Of a stretch of DNA of 64,000 bases, positions 36,902-46,414 are shown in pieces (positions within the stretch are counted from its first letter, which is position 1; each line of letters starts with the position of its first letter). The position numbers were made by a program, and so were the translations under genes. A model generated the notes under the pieces. It made no database searches and was not told the origin of the DNA. It was given only the letters and a program-made list of their open reading frames with translations. This stretch comes from Methylococcaceae bacterium (GTDB taxonomy: Bacteria > Pseudomonadota > Gammaproteobacteria > Methylococcales > Methylomonadaceae). The DNA lies in contig JADKAL010000002.1 in assembly GCA_016715325.1 (NCBI GenBank), positions 505,040 through 569,039 of the forward strand. The letters run 5' to 3'.

Positions 36902-37775
36902 TGGATATTTCCTCTCCTTTGATGACACGTTTTACCCCTGGGACGGTCGTTCCTTCTTTGGCTGGAATACCATCAGGGTCGTAGCTTTCGTTGTATATTC
37001 CTCCCACCGCATTCCCTAGGCGTAAGGCGAACTCACGGGCTACGCGATGGACAACCATGACATCAGGATTTTTCGGGTCTATGTGATAATTGACAATGCT
37101 TTCCTCTTTGTCATCAGCCACATGAAATATGGACGGGAATTCACGGTTGTTTGGAAATGTTAAATAGGTGAATCGGCCATCGTCATATGCGGCGGTTGGT
37201 GCGATTGCTTGCGATTCCTCTCCGATCTGCATCGTGTAGTTTGTGTTTCGCGGCTCATTGTCATTCTCTAGTTTCTTTAAAGCAGTTTGTTTGGCTAAGA
37301 TTTTGGCATCTTTCTCTGCTTGCTCTTTTGGGTATCTGAATTCAACTCGGTAGGAAATGGCGTTACGCCCTTTCCTGTTAAGGCTATTGCTTTCCGACGC
37401 TAGGCGTAAATCAAAGTCATACAGGCGTAAATTTGTCGTCACCATAAGGTTTGTGTTCCAGGTTCCGGGTTTTGGTAACATCGGTGGCTGTTCGTTTTCT
37501 CCCGGTATTGATTTTGGTTTAAGAAACAAAATATTCCGGCGGTATTTCAGTTCCCATCCGCGCGTAAAACCCGATGCAATATCCAGGATGTTTTCATCTG
37601 GTGAAAACACAATTCTCGTTCCTCTCCCTGGTAGCGAGTTGATCACAACAACATCACTTGAGTTGTAATTGACGTATTGTATTCTTTTGTCATAACTAGA
37701 ACCGTGCGGGATTTCCAGCGCATACACCCTAACACTCAACATCATTAGCAAGCTCAGAATGATGTGTCGTTTCAT
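36894..37775 (-). CDS. virB9: type IV secretion protein VirB9
   Basis: 293 residues. The signal peptide (1-19, ending VYA-LE) is followed by the VirB9/CagX/TrbG pattern DKRIQYVNYNSSDVVVINSLPGRGTRIVFSPDE, a middle linker rich in K/E and the C-terminal domain DDGRFTYLTFPNNREFPSIFHV, MVVHRVAREFALRLGNAVGGIYN. Part of the outer-membrane core complex. Overlaps virB8 by 4 bases (ATGA). Confidence 0.93.
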   Translation of the reverse strand: MKRHIILSLLMMLSVRVYALEIPHGSSYDKRIQYVNYNSSDVVVINSLPGRGTRIVFSPDENILDIASGFTRGWELKYRRNILFLKPKSIPGENEQPPMLPKPGTWNTNLMVTTNLRLYDFDLRLASESNSLNRKGRNAISYRVEFRYPKEQAEKDAKILAKQTALKKLENDNEPRNTNYTMQIGEESQAIAPTAAYDDGRFTYLTFPNNREFPSIFHVADDKEESIVNYHIDPKNPDVMVVHRVAREFALRLGNAVGGIYNESYDPDGIPAKEGTTVPGVKRVIKGEEISNE

Positions 37776-38473
37776 GGCTTGCTCCCGACCATTTCAGGGT
37801 CATTCCGAAGGCTTGTAACCGTGAACCCTACCGGATTCTTAATTCTTTCATTTTCTAATTTCTTTTCATCAATTAAGTATTCATAGGCGATTGTGGCTAC
37901 CCAATGGGTGACTGTGCCCTCTTCCTTTTCTTCCGGGCGTTTCATGGTTTTTGAGTACCTTACCGTTCCAATACCATTGCCATGTATAGTGATACTTCCA
38001 ACATCTACGGTTATTCTTATCTTGTCACCATACTTTTTGTCTAAGGCATCTTCGCCTGAAAATAGCGCATCGTAGTCTTTGCCAATTTGCGGGGACGACA
38101 TTAACATCACATCGTCGTAGTCTTTTTGTAAGGTATGCCAATCATAAGATTCATGGGCTATGACGTATTTGTTAAGCCAACTCTTATCCACCATTTCGCC
38201 TAGTTCGACTTTTTTTACATCCATAACTGAAATTATGGATGTTTCGCCTGTCCTGTCGTTTACATGTACAACGTATGGCTCTGTTGTTTTGAGTGGCATC
38301 ATGAATATGATGCTTGCCGCTAAGAGAATAGATACCGCGCAAGAACAAAAGGCAACAAACCATGCTTTTCTTTCTGATCTTTGCCGCTCAAATTCGCGAG
38401 ACGCTTCCCAATCCATTGCGTCTTTATTTAATTCAGATTCATGATAATTTTTCCCGTTATTTGACGTTTGCAT
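37772..38473 (-). CDS. virB8: type IV secretion protein VirB8
   Basis: 233 residues. A cytoplasmic N terminus (DWEASREFERQRSERKAWFVAF), one transmembrane helix (about 40-62) and an NTF2-like periplasmic domain containing ESYDWHTLQKDYDDVMLMSSPQIGKDYDALF and THWVATIAYEYLI. An inner-membrane scaffold of the channel. It overlaps the VirB7-like gene by 17 bases. Confidence 0.92.
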   Translation of the reverse strand: MQTSNNGKNYHESELNKDAMDWEASREFERQRSERKAWFVAFCSCAVSILLAASIIFMMPLKTTEPYVVHVNDRTGETSIISVMDVKKVELGEMVDKSWLNKYVIAHESYDWHTLQKDYDDVMLMSSPQIGKDYDALFSGEDALDKKYGDKIRITVDVGSITIHGNGIGTVRYSKTMKRPEEKEEGTVTHWVATIAYEYLIDEKKLENERIKNPVGFTVTSLRNDPEMVGSKP

Positions 38474-38627
38474 TACCAGCTTCCTTTTTTTCTATAGTGG
38501 CCTGTTCGTCTGATATTGCGTTGTTTATGGGTATTCGTGGCTTGCCTTCGGCGGATGGTAATTGGTGGAGCGCACAGCCAGAGAAGCATATAGCCGATAT
38601 GATTATTATGGTGTTATATATGTTCAT
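38457..38627 (-). CDS. virB7: VirB7-like small lipoprotein
   Basis: About 56 residues starting MNIYNTIIIISAICFSGCAL (38627; in-frame alternatives at 38636 and 38660). A lipobox with FSGC gives a mature lipoprotein of about 40 residues. The size, lipobox and place between virB6 and virB8 are the reasons for the VirB7 call; there is no sequence conservation to lean on. VirB7 stabilises VirB9 at the outer membrane. Confidence 0.6.
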   Translation of the reverse strand: MNIYNTIIIISAICFSGCALHQLPSAEGKPRIPINNAISDEQATIEKKEAGNANVK

Positions 38628-38746
38628 ACAAAAGTCCATGATAACTATTATGAAAACCATAATATAGTATCATGGTTTATTTTGCCACTATTTCTTTTTG
38701 CTAATTTATCCACCTCTCTATTTGCATAATATAATTCTTATTATTT

Positions 38747-39849
38747 TTAGTTTTTGACAGAGCCTCCTTTTTGCCAGCCCCAATTCTTACCGATGTTTTG
38801 CATGACGTGTTGACGATATGCTGGATTAATAACTGTGTTTCCTGCAATCATATGATCAAACCGTGTTCCTGATGCCATCATTCCGGATTCCAGATCACGG
38901 CGCGTACTGACAGGATTTATAATATTACCCGCAGTTCTCGCGGCACTTAATCCACCAGTTACAGGACTCATTAAATGCCTAATGCCCATTGCGGCCATTG
39001 ACATCCCCCCTGCTAGGCCGGTTGCCATGTGGCTTATTTGAAGGATAATCCATACTAACACGCCAGTTAGTGCGCCTATTTCTACTGCCGCCCACATGGG
39101 GCTTTCACCACTATTACTATTTAGGTCTACAGAGGCTATAAATGCGTCGTAAGCTGTCGTAGCCATAGCCATTACTACTGCAAGAATGACAATCGTTAGG
39201 GTAAAGTTCAATACTTGTGAAAACCAGCTATCAAATAATCGGGCAGTGATAGGGAATAATAAAAGCATAATAAACAGAGGCCCTACTGCGAACATAACAG
39301 CCAGAGCAAATTTTGAAACAATTAGAACTGCACCACCAATAACGGTAACTAGTGTGGTCCCAAAGGCTATTACGGCAGCGGCAATCAGCCAACCTATCGC
39401 CGTTCCTATGTTAAATCCAGCGGCATCAGCATTTTCAGTACATATTTTAATAAGATCAAGTCCTTTTCCCAATGACTGATCTAGGGCTTCGTATGTCGTT
39501 TTTGGTGTGGTTGCGGTTGATGTGTTGAGAGCAGCCGAAAGTCCTGTTTCTAGTCCCTCAAAAGACCCTACCACATCATCTGTATAGGACGTGGCTGAAA
39601 GCGCAAAAGCTACTATGAAAAGGCTTTTGACGCTTTGTTTTACGAATGTCCAAAATGGGGATTCAACCGCCCCGGTCATGATGGCATACCCGGTTAACGT
39701 GAAGTACAGCGATAATCCAGCAGTGGCTATTACCGCTAAGGCTATAATGAGATTTCCTGCGGCGGTGCAACGAAGGCTGCGGTGGCATTGCTTACTGTAT
39801 CACCAATGAACTGAAAAACCATTGGTGCAGCAGTTGTGGGGGTAGCCAT
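38747..39849 (-). pseudogene. virB6: VirB6 inner-membrane channel protein, N-terminal frameshift
   Basis: About 367 residues in two frames. The N terminus MATPTTAAPMVFQFIGDTV from 39849 breaks at about 39763 (GCACCGCCGCAGG; one more base restores PAAGNLIIALAVIATAGLSLYFTLTGYAIMTG, read in parts). The rest continues to 38747. There are six to seven transmembrane segments with the conserved TrbL/VirB6 core (AVMFAVGPLFIMLLLFP, SWFSQVLNF). VirB6 forms part of the DNA path through the inner membrane. The frame is otherwise clean, so a read error is likely. Confidence 0.82.
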
Positions 39850-39856
39850 TCGCTTT

Positions 39857-40156
39857 TTACTTGCTGTAAACAGGGAAATTAGTAGGTACTACTAAATGCT
39901 TTTTCTTATAGCCAGCTTGTTTTTTTGCGTCTGCATTTTCAGTCCAAGACTTTGCCCCGTTTGCCCTAAGCGCATTCACACAGTTTGGTGCTGAGGCCAG
40001 TTCGCCGGGATTGTCGTTACATTCGGCAACAACGCTCAAACGTTCAGCTTTATGTGCTTGATACCAGGATACCGATTTAGTAACGCCCTTGGCTTCACTA
40101 TGGGCTATGTTTGCCGCCACCATATTTATTAGTAACAAAGACAATATTTTTTTCAT
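39857..40156 (-). CDS. EexN-like entry-exclusion family protein
   Basis: 99 residues. The signal peptide is 1-20 (MKKILSLLLINMVAANIAHS). The mature region has SVSWYQAHKAERLSVVAECNDNPGELASAPNCVNALRA, close to the EexN pattern (Y...P.ER......C..NPGEL...PNC.NA). Most EexN proteins are lipoproteins; here no lipobox cysteine is seen. EexN blocks conjugation into cells that already hold the plasmid. Its position between virB5 and virB6 is typical. Confidence 0.75.
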   Translation of the reverse strand: MKKILSLLLINMVAANIAHSEAKGVTKSVSWYQAHKAERLSVVAECNDNPGELASAPNCVNALRANGAKSWTENADAKKQAGYKKKHLVVPTNFPVYSK

Positions 40157-40203
40157 GTCTGTTCTCCGTTGAATATCGTAAGTTATTCCTCTTCTCTTAA
40201 ATC

Positions 40204-40917
40204 TTAATTAAAGGTTAATGGTTTTATGTTAACTGTGGCTGTTCTGCCCCATACTTGGGCATTAAGCTCGCGTTGTTTCTGTTCTTGCAGCCTGTCTTCC
40301 GCCTTCGCCATCATGTCGTAGAGTTGGAGCTTGGTGCTTTCGTTGGCAATATTCGCTTGCTCAGTTGCTATTCGTGCCTGTAGCTCTGCAATGGCTTTAG
40401 GGTCTTGTGTGTTATTGATCTGTCCCATGAGTTGGTCTATTTGACCAAGACGGGATTGGGCTGCGTTGTATGCGGTGGACGCATACGCCTTGTCTTGGGC
40501 GCTTTTAACTGACATTGCTTCACATAATGTCTTCGCCGTTTGAGTGGGTATGTGGGCGCAAAGATCGTACACTTGATTATTGGTAAAGATACTTTGAGCC
40601 GAGCCAGTTAACCCCTGATAACCACCCCTCGAAACCGCATCATAAACTTGTTGCCAGTCTTGAGGTAGATAATTCCTCAACGCTGGATTGTTTGCTATTT
40701 GACCCATATTTCGTATGCCAGTTAATGAGTTGTATGTCTGTTGCAGTTGGTTTATCTGCGAAGTCATTTGGTCAAATTGCTGTTTCCATTGCTGCATTAC
40801 CTGCACCTGATTCGCTACTTGCTTCGCAATAGATGCAGCGTCCACTACGGGTATACCTGTAGAGAGGCTAACTTTACTTGCTGTTAGTAACATGATGCTC
40901 ATGAGTATTTTTTTCAT
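40204..40917 (-). CDS. virB5: type IV secretion pilus-tip protein VirB5
   Basis: About 237 residues from MKKILMSIMLLTASKVSLST at 40917, which is a signal peptide; a longer in-frame start at 40989 overlaps virB4 and is rejected. Long coiled-coil helices follow (QVQVMQQWKQQFDQMTSQINQLQQTYNSLTG in parts; ARIATEQANIANESTKLQLYD), with two cysteines near 120-130. This is the VirB5/TrbJ pattern: a minor pilus component for cell contact. It starts two bases after the virB4 stop. Confidence 0.87.
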   Translation of the reverse strand: MKKILMSIMLLTASKVSLSTGIPVVDAASIAKQVANQVQVMQQWKQQFDQMTSQINQLQQTYNSLTGIRNMGQIANNPALRNYLPQDWQQVYDAVSRGGYQGLTGSAQSIFTNNQVYDLCAHIPTQTAKTLCEAMSVKSAQDKAYASTAYNAAQSRLGQIDQLMGQINNTQDPKAIAELQARIATEQANIANESTKLQLYDMMAKAEDRLQEQKQRELNAQVWGRTATVNIKPLTFN

Positions 40918-40919
40918 AA

Positions 40920-43103
40920 TTACCTCGTCTTTTTTAGTTTCGATGCCAGTACGCGCTCCTTGCGGCGTTCTTGAAAAACAGGTATCCACTCATCAGGATT
41001 GTCTCCTACTTCCTTGATGATTTCATCCAACAACTCATTATTGTCAGAACTTCCCGACATAATCGCCAGTTCGTCATCAAAGCCATTTAAGTCTAAATGT
41101 CCTATCATTGATTGGTGGCCTTGCTTTATAAGAAACATGTGGCTGTCTTCATGCAAAGACCTTATGAGGTCATATTCCGCCACTGAGGTCTTAAATTCTT
41201 CAACATATTCTTTATAATCAGCTTTAGGGTTGGGCAGATATATTTCTGTTGCTACTTGTTGAACCAAGGATTTCGCTATTTTTGAGTTCAACAGGCTGCT
41301 AGGCATTTGCGTTGCAAACACACCAAGCCCGTTCTGCTTGCGAATCGTCACTTGCTTGTTCCCTGCGAATTCTGCAAAGGCTTCGTCATCGACCCATTTC
41401 CAAGCCTCATCCATCCAATAAATAAAACGACGGCCATCTATGATGGATTCCATGCGATGCAAAAGATACATGGACACAGGGGTTCTAACATCGGCATTGT
41501 CCAGAAAATCTGTTCCATCAATGCCGTAATTATCGTATACCGTAAAATCTATTTCGTCTTTAGGGCAATCTAATACCCACGCATACGCCCCTTTCACCCC
41601 GCTTCCATCATCGTAACACCACTTGGACAGGCGTTTATGCACACTGTTTTCTTTGTCTTCTTTAGTGATGCCAACAGGTATGTTTTGCAATACGATGGAT
41701 AAGCGGCGATCTTCTTTGTCCATTTTCATTACGGTACGCACAGCATGGCTTATTTGCAGTTCGTCCGTTGTGCTGATAGCTTTACCGCCGTGTGCAACAA
41801 GTACCCGCAACAACCTGTCAAGAAATTGGATATTTTCTTCTGTGCTTTCCATTTGGAATGGGTTAAACCCTGTAGGTTGTCCATTCTTTACCGATAAGTA
41901 TTTCCCGCCCATTGCCTTGATACACAATTTAGCCCCTTCGTCTTTATCAAAAAAGATTGACGTGAAGCCGAGCGGGGCATTTATCTTGAACTTCTGCGCC
42001 TGCAAAAAGAGCATGTTCATGAGGACAGTCTTGCCCGAACCCGATTGGCCTATTATGCGGGTGTTACCAAGCACTTTTTTGTCGTAATTATCCTCGTCCC
42101 CTTTTGAGTGATGGAAATTTATATATAACGGCTGGCCTGATGTTGTTTTAACCAACGTGACCGCTTGACCCCAAGGGTTGCCGTCCCGTTTACCTGCGGT
42201 GAAATTATGGAAGCAAGCCAACCCTGCAAAGTTCCGGCTGGTTAATCCCGCAATTCTTGGACGATATCGCCAATTGCAGGGCAATTGTGCATAAAAAGCG
42301 GCATCCGTCGCCGTTGTTACCAGCGCCGCTACTTCTGTGTGTGCGTTATAGTCTTTGAAGTCAATACATTGTGCGTAACGGGTTTTGGTTGGCGACCTGA
42401 TTTCTATGGTTTCCGTGCCAACAAATATCCACGCAGAGCCTAGGTATTCATTGAGCGGCGCTTTCGGTACTCTTACCCGTTGCCATTCACCCGAGATAAG
42501 GTAATTAATTAACTCTAATGCCTGAGAGTATTTAACCCCCTGCTCATCCTGGTATGTGCTCAATTGTTCTACTTGATAATAGCGTGCCATGCTGGATTCA
42601 ACTTGATACGCTATTTCATCGAGTTTTTTTATGGCGGCTTTTTGGTCGTTCAAGATTTCTTCCAGTGAACGGCGGCTGGCTTTGGTGAATAGTTTTTCGG
42701 TGCGTGTCGGCTGTGGGCGGTATATGACGGTCAAATAGAGTTCATTTGCCATCATGCGGTAGCCGCTAAAGGATTCGTAATATTTTTCGTTGAAGTCCCT
42801 GGCAAATTTGTTGTCGTAAGTTGCGTTCAATTTGTCCGTTATCCGTCTTCTTATGGTATGCGTCCATATTGCAACCTTGTTTGAACCAATCGCACGATAC
42901 AAGGTGTTTAGCTGTTCTTTGCGTAGTGCTATGTCCTCAATGTCAATTGTTTCAAAGCTCGTACCACCTACCCGCCATATCCTTAAATAGTCCCCATCAT
43001 CAGTGACAATGGTATTGTCACTGATTTGGCTGCTATAAGGCACAAAAGGCGCTATGCTGCGCTCTTTATTGATCTGGTTGTGGTATTTTGCGGTTGCACC
43101 CAT
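40920..43103 (-). CDS. virB4: type IV secretion ATPase VirB4
   Basis: 727 residues. The N-terminal CagE/TrbE domain (DYLRIWRVGGTSFETIDIEDIA) is followed by a RecA-like ATPase with Walker A RIIGQSGSGKTVLMNMLFLQ, Walker B RFIYWMDEAWKWV and FATQMPSSLLNS. It energises pilus assembly and DNA transfer. It follows virB3 by 6 bases. Confidence 0.94.
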   Translation of the reverse strand: MGATAKYHNQINKERSIAPFVPYSSQISDNTIVTDDGDYLRIWRVGGTSFETIDIEDIALRKEQLNTLYRAIGSNKVAIWTHTIRRRITDKLNATYDNKFARDFNEKYYESFSGYRMMANELYLTVIYRPQPTRTEKLFTKASRRSLEEILNDQKAAIKKLDEIAYQVESSMARYYQVEQLSTYQDEQGVKYSQALELINYLISGEWQRVRVPKAPLNEYLGSAWIFVGTETIEIRSPTKTRYAQCIDFKDYNAHTEVAALVTTATDAAFYAQLPCNWRYRPRIAGLTSRNFAGLACFHNFTAGKRDGNPWGQAVTLVKTTSGQPLYINFHHSKGDEDNYDKKVLGNTRIIGQSGSGKTVLMNMLFLQAQKFKINAPLGFTSIFFDKDEGAKLCIKAMGGKYLSVKNGQPTGFNPFQMESTEENIQFLDRLLRVLVAHGGKAISTTDELQISHAVRTVMKMDKEDRRLSIVLQNIPVGITKEDKENSVHKRLSKWCYDDGSGVKGAYAWVLDCPKDEIDFTVYDNYGIDGTDFLDNADVRTPVSMYLLHRMESIIDGRRFIYWMDEAWKWVDDEAFAEFAGNKQVTIRKQNGLGVFATQMPSSLLNSKIAKSLVQQVATEIYLPNPKADYKEYVEEFKTSVAEYDLIRSLHEDSHMFLIKQGHQSMIGHLDLNGFDDELAIMSGSSDNNELLDEIIKEVGDNPDEWIPVFQERRKERVLASKLKKTR

Positions 43104-43109
43104 ATGTAC

Positions 43110-43430
43110 TCACCTTCTCTTTTGGAATCCTATCGGGCTGTAAGCGGTGGCTTTCCAGAAACCTTTATTGCGGTTTAAGTTCCATAGATTGTATCTACAC
43201 AAGATTTTTATCCATAGGAGCCTAAACTGTTGGTCATCGGTTTTCGTTATTTCACGCATCACTATGATGATCGGGATAAGCAGCACTGCCAAGAGTATCG
43301 TCGTCCAGAAGCTAATTAACATGACCACCATAAAGACAATGGTGAACGGGATTATGGGTACGCCCAATATCATTGCTGGCCGTGTGCACCCTTTGAAGAT
43401 GGGGTCTTGGAACTCACGCATCAGCGGCAT
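43110..43430 (-). CDS. virB3: type IV secretion protein VirB3
   Basis: About 106 residues from MPLMREFQDPIFKGCTRPAM at 43430. The conserved N-terminal pattern (..DP.FKG.TRPA...G.P) and two close transmembrane helices (ILGVPIIPFTIVFMVVML, TTILLAVLLIPIIIVM) are typical of VirB3/TrbD. The raw frame is joined to the end of virB2 by an extra base, but the restored virB2 stop (TGA at 43438-43436) gives a separate start here. Confidence 0.88.
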   Translation of the reverse strand: MPLMREFQDPIFKGCTRPAMILGVPIIPFTIVFMVVMLISFWTTILLAVLLIPIIIVMREITKTDDQQFRLLWIKILCRYNLWNLNRNKGFWKATAYSPIGFQKRR

Positions 43431-43435
43431 GACTG

Positions 43436-43753
43436 TCAGCCAACGAGAAATGAGGCGAATTCGACCGCCCCCTATTAATATTCCCCCGCCAATGACGGGC
43501 ATCAGACTATCTATCGTGGCATGTTTAAAAAGCCATTTATATCCCGCCCACATAAAAGCGATCGTAACGACAGCTAAGGCCAAGCCTTGCAGAAAGGTTT
43601 GTACGTTGTTAACTGTTGACGTGACCCTTTCAAGCCCCCCGCCGCATAAACGGGGTAGCCCACCGTTAAGGCGTTTAGGAATAGTGTTATCGCGGCAAAG
43701 GTTTTACCTTGCATTAGGCTTCCCGTTGTCTGTTTAAAAAACGACAACATCAT
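43436..43753 (-). pseudogene. virB2: VirB2 pilin, two compensating frameshifts
   Basis: After correction this is a pilin of about 105 residues: MMLSFFKQTTGSLMQGKTFA, signal region ending VYA-AGGL, then two hydrophobic helices (FLQGLALAVVTIAFMWAGYKW, IGGGILIGAVEFASFLVG). The first slip is in a run of six C at 43635-43640 (plus strand; one more needed); the second in five C at 43468-43472 (one fewer needed). Both are homopolymers, so sequencing error is likely. VirB2 is the major pilus subunit. It overlaps the end of virB1 by 20 bases. Confidence 0.8.
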
Positions 43754-44381
43754 CTTGTTTGGTGTTTTCTTGTTGCAGTTCATCTTGGCTTCCTTCGGTT
43801 GAGGGTAGTTTTTTTAACTGGATTGGCGGTTCAGTTGTCGGTGGCTCCGGCTTGAGTTGAGGCTTGGTTTTTGTCGTTTGAATCGCGGGTACGACCGGGA
43901 TTACCCTGATTGGCTCTTCCGCGCTGGCGACCACTTTTTCGACATAACTGGGTTTGCCCCTAACGTCCGGCTTAAATCCCCGCGTAAAATTATTGGAGTA
44001 ATAACAGGATATGGCGGCTTTGAGGGCTTCCTGTTGTGTCCTTTGATTGTTGTCTGCACGTATAAAGCAGCCTTCCAATATCTTTGAACCTGCCCATAAA
44101 TTGCTACAAGGCTCAAACCCTTGCTCGTAGGTCAGGTTGTACTTGGGCAAGTTATACCGATTGACTTGGGCAATCCCAATTGAAAAATTCCATCCCGCCG
44201 CTGCCAAGGCTTTAGCGGTGGCGACCGCCTCTTGTATGTTCTTGGGTTGGCGCTGTAGCCGTCCCTTAACTACGCCTATGGCGTAGGGGTTGTAACTTGA
44301 TTCGACATTGACAATAGCTGCCATTGTTTGCGGGGCTACCGTCGGCGCGCATTGTTGGGCTAGAGCGATGAATTCGAGCAT
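43734..44381 (-). CDS. virB1: lytic transglycosylase VirB1
   Basis: 215 residues. The SLT-type catalytic domain (about 5-130) has the catalytic glutamate in AIVNVESSYNPYAIGVV, then FSIGIAQVNRYNL and GFEPCSNLWAGSKIL with IS-CYYSNNFTRGF. No clear signal peptide, as often for VirB1. A proline/lysine-rich tail follows. It opens the cell wall for the channel. First gene of the virB operon. Confidence 0.93.
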   Translation of the reverse strand: MLEFIALAQQCAPTVAPQTMAAIVNVESSYNPYAIGVVKGRLQRQPKNIQEAVATAKALAAAGWNFSIGIAQVNRYNLPKYNLTYEQGFEPCSNLWAGSKILEGCFIRADNNQRTQQEALKAAISCYYSNNFTRGFKPDVRGKPSYVEKVVASAEEPIRVIPVVPAIQTTKTKPQLKPEPPTTEPPIQLKKLPSTEGSQDELQQENTKQDDVVVF

Positions 44382-44463
44382 AAAGTGCTTGGTCTGCTAG
44401 ATTTGCAGATACCATAGCACTATATCTTGGTTATTTCAATAGCTATTTTGGCTTAAGATATTT

Positions 44464-44754
44464 TTAAGATTTTGGTATTTTGGGGTTTCTTCGCAATACA
44501 AAATCAACCCCCGGCGCTAATGTGTTTAGGTGTTTGCTCAACCGTGTCAGGTCAGCGTAATATTTTGGTTCTTCCCGGTTTCTGCGGGTTGTTATGTACC
44601 ATATTTTTCCCGGTTCCAACTTAATTTCTATGGCTACACATAGCCCGTTTTCTGTTTCTAACACTTCCAAATGGGTTATGGTTTCTCGTTGGCTTGCCGT
44701 CTCTATGTCCCCTTCCAATAAGCTGTTATTGCTCGTGCAAGCGGGTAATTTCAT
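44464..44754 (-). CDS. hypothetical protein upstream of virB operon
   Basis: 96 residues, cytoplasmic. The core reads THLEVLETENGLCVAIEIKL, KIWYITTRRNREEPKYYADL and TRLSKHLNTLAPGVDFVLRR. The strand-strand-helix pattern with ADLTRLSKHL suggests a small nucleic-acid-binding or regulatory protein. The ribosome site AAGGAAGAGG is strong. It lies 82 bases upstream of virB1 in the same direction and could be part of, or control, that operon. No family is recognised. Confidence 0.6.
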   Translation of the reverse strand: MKLPACTSNNSLLEGDIETASQRETITHLEVLETENGLCVAIEIKLEPGKIWYITTRRNREEPKYYADLTRLSKHLNTLAPGVDFVLRRNPKIPKS

Positions 44755-44903
44755 TTTTGGCCTCTTCCTTATCAGTTCGATTTTGTTATGTGTGGGTGCT
44801 TCAATTCATTTTATGGTAATTATAAATGATTGGATTGGTTTTTCAGATTATCTATTGTGGTTTCTATTTGGGGTTAATCGAATGTTGCCAATCATAATCC
44901 AAA

Positions 44904-45528
44904 ACAGCCCTATCGGGACGTAGTTTGACCTGCAATCCGACATGCCCAGGGCAACAGCGCGTAAAGCCCAACCTGTTATTCCTGCCGTCATAAACGCCAG
45001 GCCAACGCGCTGTAAGCCCTGAACCATGACCGATTTCCGGCCAACCCACTCTGTACCGTTCCGGTCTGGTTGGCAGCACATCGTTTTAGGTGACGGTGCC
45101 CTCAACCGCCTAACGTGGAAATTCTGCTCACGTTTTTTCCCCTATCAAGGGTCGCTTTCGCTATACAACATTCCTTGACAGGGAAAAAAGCCTGCCGCCA
45201 ACGAATTCCACGGCGATTCGAGGGCATCACTAACACCAGGCCAATCCTTGTGCTTAAGCCACCCATCCAAGGTGCGGCTAAGCCGACTGGAGTTAAATGA
45301 AAACCGCGTTTTGGTTTTCAAACTTTCCACAACGGCTCAAGCAAGAGCATCAGGTTTTGGGCTGGAATGGGCCTTAAAAGTTTAGAATATTTTAGCGTTT
45401 TATAGCCATAATTCAAGTAAAAAGGCTTGACAAATACTTAAAACCGATGCTACAATGAACCATGTTTTGAAAGAAATCAAAACACCCGTCCACGGCGGTA
45501 TCCGTGGCCTATTGGAGTATTAACCATG
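44904..45528 (+). repeat. 625-bp direct repeat, copy A (promoter/leader of DUF932 gene)
   Basis: Starts ACAGCCCTATCGGGACGTAG and runs through the start codon of the DUF932 gene. The second copy is at 47138-47761, nearly identical by eye with scattered changes. It contains a large imperfect dyad (TTTTTTCCCCTATCAAGG at 45133-45150 and CCTTGACAGGGAAAAAA at 45173-45189), a sigma70 promoter and a leader with the hairpin CCACGG-CGGTAT-CCGTGG (45490-45507). Confidence 0.88.
45426..45455 (+). promoter_or_regulatory. sigma70 promoter of the DUF932 gene
   Basis: TTGACA (45426-45431), an 18-base spacer and TACAAT (45450-45455). The predicted leader of about 65 bases holds a perfect 6-bp hairpin just before the ribosome site TTGGAG. 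Confidence 0.75.
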
Positions 45529-46353
45529 TCACACTTAGCCACTCGTTTTGGCAGTAATGCCAACGTCATCCGTTCCAGTAACCCTTTATCTGACGAGCAG
45601 ATAAATTTTGTAGCCCCTTCCGTGTTTGCCTCTGAACAGCATTCCAGCCGTTCTGATAAATACGCTTATATTCCCACCTCTTTTATCCTTGCCGGTTTGC
45701 GTGAGCAAGGTTTCCAACCTTTCTTTGCCGTCCAGTCGCGCACCCGTGACGCTGGCAATGCCCCGTTCACTAAGCACATGCTGCGCATGCGCCACGCTTC
45801 ACAAATCAACGCTGATTCGGCCAATGAAATCATCCTAGTGAATAGCCATAACGGTTCAAGCAGTTACCAACTCTTTGCCGGAGTTTTGCGCTTTGTCTGC
45901 ACCAACGGCTTGATTTGCGGGGAAGAAATAGCCGATTTTCGGGTAAGGCATTCAGGCGACGTTAAAGACCGCGTCATTGAGGGCGCTTTTGAGGTGTTGG
46001 AAAACTTTACCCGCATTGATGAAAGCATGGACGCAATGAAAAGTTTAACGCTTGATGAAGGACAACAGCATGCATTCGCTAAAGCTGCCCTTACCCTTCG
46101 CTACGATGCTATTGAAGAAGCACCGATCAACGAGGACGCCATATTGCGCCCACGGCGCATGGACGACAAGAGCGGCGACCTTTGGACGGTGTTTAACCGC
46201 ACTCAGGAAAATTTGACTAAGGGCGGATTACGGGGACGCAACAAAGAACACAAGTTAGTGACCACCCGCGCGGTTAATGGCATGGATGCCAATATCAAAC
46301 TTAATCGTGCGCTTTGGGTGCTGTCCGAAGAAATGGCAAAACTGGCCGCTTAA
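45526..46353 (+). CDS. DUF932 domain protein
   Basis: 275 residues. The family pattern is visible: LSDEQINFVAPSVFA, DKYAYIPTSFILAGLREQGFQPFFAVQSRTRD, ...FTKHMLRMRH, EIILVNSHNGSSSYQLFAGVLRFVCTNGLI (each read in parts) and a final LNRALWVLSEEMAKLA. DUF932 proteins are common on plasmids and phages; function unknown. It is driven by the first copy of the duplicated promoter/leader, so it is probably co-regulated with the LPD29-like gene 2.2 kb downstream. Confidence 0.85.
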   Translation: MSHLATRFGSNANVIRSSNPLSDEQINFVAPSVFASEQHSSRSDKYAYIPTSFILAGLREQGFQPFFAVQSRTRDAGNAPFTKHMLRMRHASQINADSANEIILVNSHNGSSSYQLFAGVLRFVCTNGLICGEEIADFRVRHSGDVKDRVIEGAFEVLENFTRIDESMDAMKSLTLDEGQQHAFAKAALTLRYDAIEEAPINEDAILRPRRMDDKSGDLWTVFNRTQENLTKGGLRGRNKEHKLVTTRAVNGMDANIKLNRALWVLSEEMAKLAA

Positions 46354-46414
46354 TCTTGGTTTTTTGGCGGGGCATACGCCCCGCCTTTCTTTAGTTCTTT
46401 CTCTGAGGTGCGTC

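Noticed and set aside
43110..43583. A fused VirB2-VirB3 protein
   Set aside because: The fusion arises from an extra base in a C run; removing it gives the normal VirB2 end with a stop and a separate VirB3 start.
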